A DNA stretch of 10,184 nucleotides from Acidobacteriaceae bacterium (GTDB taxonomy: Bacteria > Acidobacteriota > Terriglobia > Terriglobales > Acidobacteriaceae): NCBI GenBank assembly GCA_003133425.1, contig PKXI01000331.1, forward strand, positions 1-10,184, in the 5' to 3' direction. The notes under the pieces were generated by a model, which worked only from the letters and a program-made list of their open reading frames with translations, was not told the DNA's origin and searched no databases. The position numbers and the translations under genes were made by a program. Of this stretch, positions 6,885 through 10,184 are shown piece by piece (position 1 is the stretch's first letter; each line of letters begins with the position of its first letter).

Positions 6885-9320
6885 CTTTGGGGAGAGTTTC
6901 GATTGGATATCCAGCAGTAACTGATGCGCTCTTGCTGCATTGTGCTGGGTTCCGGGAGCACTGGAATGTTCTGCGATGAACGCCTTGTCGGCGGACTCGG
7001 CATGGGGCAGGGCCTCGCGATAGCGCTTCTGGCCGGAGAGAGAATCGGCCCAGACCCATTGGCACATTGCCATCTGCCCGCTCAGGGGATTGATCTTCCC
7101 CTGCTCCACACGGTAGAGTTCCTGCGCCGTCCGCTCCGCGTCCGCATACTGTGAGTTGCGCAGGAAGGCGCGCGTGAGGAATATCAGCGGCGTCGCAAGC
7201 TGGTCGCTATCAGGGCCGGTCAACTTTCTCCATTGCGGGAGAGATGCCTCCAACGTGGATATGGCTGCTTGCGTCTGGCCATCGCTCATCAGCGCCGCCG
7301 CAAGGTAGGACTGCGCCGTCAGGGTGCTGCGAGAGGCCTCGCCAGAACACCGCTTGAAGCCGTCATACGCCGATCGTTCTGAGGCGAGCGCGCCTTTATT
7401 GTCTTTCCGCTGATTCTGGAGGACTGCGAGGTCAGAGTAGGCGTTGGCTTGATCGCAGACAGCGTAGGGCTCGCGGCCGTAGATGCCGATGGCCTCTTTG
7501 GTGAGGCGCTCGGCCTCGTCCAATCGTCCACGGGGATTGATGGCGTTGCCGAGACTGAGGACAGCGAAGGCCAACTCATGCTCCGGGACGTGACGGGCAC
7601 GGCTCTCTCGCATGGCAGCTTCGAGTAGCTTCACATTTTCGTCGGTGCGAAACCCGGCATCCTCGCGCTCCTGCGCGTAGAAGATTTCGATATAGATCCG
7701 CACCAGTGGCGAGACTCCCGGTTTATTGGACAAGGCTAATGCGTTGGCTGAGAGCGATTGGCCGAGATCGATCAGTCCAAGGGTGTAGGCAATATTGCCG
7801 CTATACCCTTCGGCTTCGGCCTGCGATGCGAAATCTCCGGCAGCCTTCGCGTCTGCGTCAACCTGTGTGAATACCTGCTGAGCGTTTTTGAGGTCGCCGT
7901 TGTTGTACATCGACTCGGCGAGACTCAGTAGCGCAGCGCGTTGGTCGGTGGGATCTCGAATGAATTCAGGCAGGACTTTGACGCCCAGTTGCAGGAACTC
8001 CGGCACTGTCGCCGCAGGCTTGCCGGTATAGTCGGAGTTCGCTAGCTTGAAGAGTTGGTACATGAAGTTCTGCATCTGCAAGGCGCGATGGCCGGCGACC
8101 ACAGCCTGATGCTGCCGCCACAGCGCATAGCTGGATGTGGCAATGATGACGAGAATGGCGAGCGTGCCCGCAACCACTGACTTGCGATTGCGCCGTACGA
8201 ACTTTGCCAGGCGATAGGTCGTCGTCTGCGGCCGTGCCAGAATCGGCCGTCCTGCCAGATACCTCTGAATATCGGTGGTGAGCGCGTCTACCGAAGCATA
8301 GCGGTCCTTTGGACGGGGAGTGAGACATTTGGCCACGATCGTCGCAAGATCGCCGCGCAGCAGGTTGAGCAGCCGCGTCTGGGTAAGGCCGCGATGCGCC
8401 GCCGCCTCAGGAGTGACGGCCCCGGTGATAGGTTCGGGCGGCAGCTCCTTGATAGAGCGCTCAATCATGAGGGCGACCGAACTGTCCTGATTGGGACGTC
8501 GCCCGGAGAGCAGTTCAAACAGGATCGCGCCCAGCGCATAGACATCGCAGGCTGTCGTCACGGCCTCATTGCGGAGCTGCTCCGGGCTGGCATAGGCCGG
8601 TGTCGCCATCACGGTAGTGGTCAGCAGGCTGTCCGGCTGGATGAGCTTGGATGTGCCAAAGTCCAGCAGCTTCACGCTGCCCTCAGCCTGATGGACGAGG
8701 ATGTTGGAGGGCTTGAGATCGAGATGCACAACCAGGTTGCGGTGAGCGTAAGCGACCGCCTCGCAGACCTGCAAAAAGAGATTGAGACGTGCCGGGACGC
8801 CCAGCGACCGGTCGTCGCAGAAGGTATCCAGATGCACGCCGTCAACGTACTCCATCACCAGGTAGGGTTCGCCGGTCTCGCTCAGGCCGGCGTCCAACAT
8901 GCGGGTGATGTTTGGATGGTCCAGGGACGCGAGTATATGCTGCTCACGGGCAAAGCGGTCCGCAAAGAAAGGCCCCGCGGCATGAAGGGAGAGCACCTTC
9001 AAGGCTGCGCGCTGCACCACTCCGCCCGCGATCCTCTCCACCAGATAGACCGTGCCGATGCCGCCCGAGCCAAGCAGACGAACGATGGAGTAAGGCCCGA
9101 TCCTGCGCAAACGCGGATCGGCACCCTGTGGCGCTGAGACCGGTACGGCAGCATTGGCCTCGCTCTCCCGTGCACCGAGTATCAGCGCCCGGGCCCGGCT
9201 ACGCAGCTCCGCATCGGGGCACACCTCTTCCAGCAGCGAATCGAGATCGGCTGCGGGGTTCTCCTCCGCCAGGTGGAACAAGGACTGTAGTGCGTCCCAA
9301 TTATCTGCGTCTTGGGTCAT
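6882..9320 (-). CDS. Membrane-anchored Ser/Thr protein kinase with C-terminal TPR region
   Basis: This Hanks-type kinase phosphorylates Ser/Thr on partner proteins. Residues ~76-355 form the kinase domain: glycine-rich loop G-S-G-G-I-G (84-89), ATP-binding lysine K108 (A-A-L-K), helix-C glutamate probably E126, catalytic H-L-D-L-K-P-S-N (199-206, D201 and N206), D-F-G (220-222), a threonine-rich activation segment (T-T-T at 234-236), S-P-E (245-247) and D259. The usual H-R-D is H-L-D, so it is of the non-RD type. One membrane helix spans about 381-400, preceded by R-R-N-R-K, placing the kinase inside and residues 401-812 outside. That outer part has several TPR-like helix pairs (about 584-615, 624-656, 668-700, 709-740, 753-785) and probably senses a partner or signal. 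The start is supported by a GGTAGAGG ribosome binding site. It lies 86 bases after the sigma gene, in the order typical of kinase-controlled ECF sigma factors. Confidence 0.93.
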   Translation of the reverse strand: MTQDADNWDALQSLFHLAEENPAADLDSLLEEVCPDAELRSRARALILGARESEANAAVPVSAPQGADPRLRRIGPYSIVRLLGSGGIGTVYLVERIAGGVVQRAALKVLSLHAAGPFFADRFAREQHILASLDHPNITRMLDAGLSETGEPYLVMEYVDGVHLDTFCDDRSLGVPARLNLFLQVCEAVAYAHRNLVVHLDLKPSNILVHQAEGSVKLLDFGTSKLIQPDSLLTTTVMATPAYASPEQLRNEAVTTACDVYALGAILFELLSGRRPNQDSSVALMIERSIKELPPEPITGAVTPEAAAHRGLTQTRLLNLLRGDLATIVAKCLTPRPKDRYASVDALTTDIQRYLAGRPILARPQTTTYRLAKFVRRNRKSVVAGTLAILVIIATSSYALWRQHQAVVAGHRALQMQNFMYQLFKLANSDYTGKPAATVPEFLQLGVKVLPEFIRDPTDQRAALLSLAESMYNNGDLKNAQQVFTQVDADAKAAGDFASQAEAEGYSGNIAYTLGLIDLGQSLSANALALSNKPGVSPLVRIYIEIFYAQEREDAGFRTDENVKLLEAAMRESRARHVPEHELAFAVLSLGNAINPRGRLDEAERLTKEAIGIYGREPYAVCDQANAYSDLAVLQNQRKDNKGALASERSAYDGFKRCSGEASRSTLTAQSYLAAALMSDGQTQAAISTLEASLPQWRKLTGPDSDQLATPLIFLTRAFLRNSQYADAERTAQELYRVEQGKINPLSGQMAMCQWVWADSLSGQKRYREALPHAESADKAFIAEHSSAPGTQHNAARAHQLLLDIQSKLSPK

Positions 9321-9337
9321 AAATCGGGCCTCTACCT

Positions 9338-9367
9338 GTACGCGAGAGATTGTGGAGAAATGTGTCA
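9338..9367 (-). promoter_or_regulatory. Two-part leader motif upstream of the kinase gene
   Basis: TGACACA (9361-9367) and CGCGTAC (9338-9344) are separated by 16 bases, the first box starting 47 bases before the ATG. It is the third copy of the arrangement seen before the lipoprotein and propeller genes, although the ribosome binding site here differs from theirs. Confidence 0.35.
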
Positions 9368-9370
9368 GTC

Positions 9371-9387
9371 ACCGCCTGCGCGGCGGT
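9371..9387 (-). other. Small GC-rich hairpin between sigma and kinase genes
   Basis: ACCGCC (9371-9376) and GGCGGT (9382-9387) form a perfect six-pair stem with a five-base loop, about 20 bases after the sigma stop codon and just before the TGACACA box of the kinase leader. No T-run follows, so it may slow transcription or shape the mRNA rather than terminate it. Confidence 0.3.
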
Positions 9388-9406
9388 TCCGCTGGGCCTA
9401 CTGATA

Positions 9407-9967
9407 TTAGCCTGCTTGTAATCGCTCGTTCAACCACGCACGGACGAACCTTAGATCACGATCGACGCTGGCCTTGGAAACATGGAGCAACTCCGCCGTC
9501 TCATCTGCGGTGAAGCCGATAAAGAAGCGGAGTTCGAGCATGCGGCACTTGCGCGGATCGATCCGATCCAGCTCCTCAAGAATGCGATCGAGGTCTATGG
9601 TGGCCGCAGGATTTGCGTCGGTCCATGTCATGTCGTCGTGGAGAGGAACCAGGACGCCGCCGTCGCGCTTCTGCCGGCCTTCGGAGCGCGCGTGGTCCAC
9701 CAAGACCCTACGCATCAGCCGCGCACAGAGGCTGTAGAAGTGCTCGCGGTCTTCAAAACGCAGGCTACGTTGGCGAAGGAGTTTGAGAAAGAGCTCGTTG
9801 ACGACGCAGGTTGGTTGCAGCATGTTCTCCGGACGCTCGCCGCGGAAAAGCGCACCGGCAATCCTGCGCAGATCCGGGTACACCATCTCGAAGAGGACAT
9901 CTGTAGACGCCGCCTTGTCTTCACTCCATGCGTGTAGTAACTGCGTGATTTCCCCTGGTGGCGGCAA
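9407..9967 (-). CDS. ECF-type RNA polymerase sigma factor, kinase-linked
   Basis: It would direct RNA polymerase to a set of promoters. The 186 residues match the ECF-like sigma family common in acidobacteria and planctomycetes (Sigma70_ECF). Region 2 covers about 6-95, with L-L-H-A-W, Y-P-D-L-R-R-I-A, L-Q-P-T-C-V-V-N-E-L-F-L-K-L (50-63) and a basic stretch D-H-A-R-S-E-G-R-Q-K-R. Region 4 covers about 125-183, with E-L-R-F-F-I-G-F-T-A-D-E-T-A-E-L-L-H-V-S-K-A-S-V-D-R-D-L as the helix-turn-helix (151-172). In ordinary ECF factors an acidic D-A-E-D motif sits where this protein has Q-P-T-C, so T53 is a candidate phosphorylation site for the neighbouring kinase. The start is a TTG; no in-frame ATG or GTG exists upstream before a stop, and a run of seven G just before it is a poor but possible ribosome binding site. 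No anti-sigma gene is present beside it. Confidence 0.9.
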   Translation of the reverse strand: MPPPGEITQLLHAWSEDKAASTDVLFEMVYPDLRRIAGALFRGERPENMLQPTCVVNELFLKLLRQRSLRFEDREHFYSLCARLMRRVLVDHARSEGRQKRDGGVLVPLHDDMTWTDANPAATIDLDRILEELDRIDPRKCRMLELRFFIGFTADETAELLHVSKASVDRDLRFVRAWLNERLQAG

Positions 9968-9998
9968 GAGACCCCCCCGATGGTCCGTGCATACGGAG

Positions 9999-10025
9999 TA
10001 CGCAGAGTTTAATGTGCGACGTCAA
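9999..10025 (-). promoter_or_regulatory. Candidate promoter of the sigma gene
   Basis: On the - strand TTGACG (10020-10025) is followed after 17 bases by CGTACT (9997-10002). This can be read as a sigma70-type -35 with a poor -10, or as an ECF-type promoter (TGACGT, 16 bases, CGTA), which would imply autoregulation. The implied start lies about 25 bases before the TTG codon. The spacing differs by three bases from the TGAC/CGCG pairs before the other three genes. Confidence 0.3.
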
Positions 10026-10030
10026 GTGAG

Positions 10031-10040
10031 ATCCTAGGAT
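10031..10040. repeat. Ten-base palindrome upstream of the sigma promoter candidate
   Basis: ATCCTAGGAT is a perfect palindrome immediately upstream of the candidate -35 box. It could be half of a regulator site, but palindromes this short also arise by chance. Confidence 0.25.
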
Positions 10041-10184
10041 AGCAGCTTCATCCGTGCAAACGATGGGCCAGCAATACCCTTCGCGTGTCGCTTTTCTTCT
10101 TTCTTTGCAAATCCCTTCAGGATTCCCACATTCCCACGGCCACGGCTACGACGAGATTAGTATTAACTGGAGAGTGCCAAGTTC

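Larger units (their letters stand above)
9968..10184. other. Upstream region of the sigma gene, no gene seen
   Basis: These 217 bases contain no convincing coding sequence on either strand. They hold the candidate promoter and palindrome listed separately, a pyrimidine-rich tract on the + strand (about 10091-10108), and a small AATCC/GGATT inverted repeat near 10110-10125. I see no tRNA or other RNA gene. Confidence 0.5.

Noticed and set aside
6874..6888. AAAGTG/CACTTT hairpin followed by TTTT as an intrinsic terminator between kinase and lipoprotein
   Set aside because: The stem is only six mostly weak pairs, overlaps the kinase stop codon, and the T-run is short. With a 45-base gap, co-transcription is more likely.
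8394..9137. 247-residue open frame on the + strand
   Set aside because: It is antisense to the kinase domain, where the - strand frame has every expected kinase motif.
10041..10184. Possible coding remnant or small RNA at the right edge
   Set aside because: Short readable stretches exist on both strands but are broken by stops and match nothing I recognise; no tRNA-like fold or clear terminator is visible.
1..10184. CRISPR array, tRNA or rRNA genes
   Set aside because: No regularly spaced direct repeats and no RNA-gene signatures were seen on either strand.

Overview
The window looks like a GC-rich chromosomal segment of an acidobacterium, probably of the Terriglobus/Granulicella/Edaphobacter kind. 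The signs are a secreted protein combining an N-terminal SBBP-associated domain, beta-propeller repeats, Ig-like repeats and an acidobacterial-style hydrophobic C-terminus; an N-terminal kinase fused through one membrane helix to TPRs; and an ECF-type sigma factor next to that kinase. The taxonomic call rests on family recognition, not on a marker gene.

Layout. At the left edge (1 to about 1370, + strand) lies the right-hand part of an insertion sequence with a DDE transposase. Its main body reads open, but the N-terminal part is damaged and there is no normal start codon. A 150-base spacer (1341-1491) with two hairpins separates it from four convergent genes, all on the - strand and filling the rest of the window. 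In transcription order these are: an ECF-type sigma factor (9967 to 9407), a membrane-anchored Ser/Thr kinase with a C-terminal TPR region (9320 to 6882), a predicted lipoprotein of unknown function (6836 to 5556) and a 1321-residue secreted beta-propeller/Ig-like protein (5457 to 1492). The 217 bases right of the sigma gene hold its putative promoter region and no recognisable gene.

How the genes may work together. The gene order suggests a signalling cassette: an outside-facing TPR sensor joined to an inside kinase, a sigma factor that the kinase may control by phosphorylation, and two exported products as likely outputs. In the sigma factor the acidic DAED-type motif of region 2 appears to be replaced by Q-P-T-C, placing a threonine where a negative charge is normally needed. 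This is the logic described for kinase-controlled ECF sigma factors (EcfP/PknT of Vibrio, group ECF43). Its use here is inference.

The most unusual signal is outside the genes. The leaders of the kinase, lipoprotein and propeller genes share the same layout: a dyad near the end of the preceding gene, a TGACRCA box 47-50 bases before the ATG, a CGCG box at exactly the same distance from it, then the ribosome binding site. The last two leaders also share an identical 13-base block over the Shine-Dalgarno. A perfect 16-base inverted repeat sits between the last two genes.
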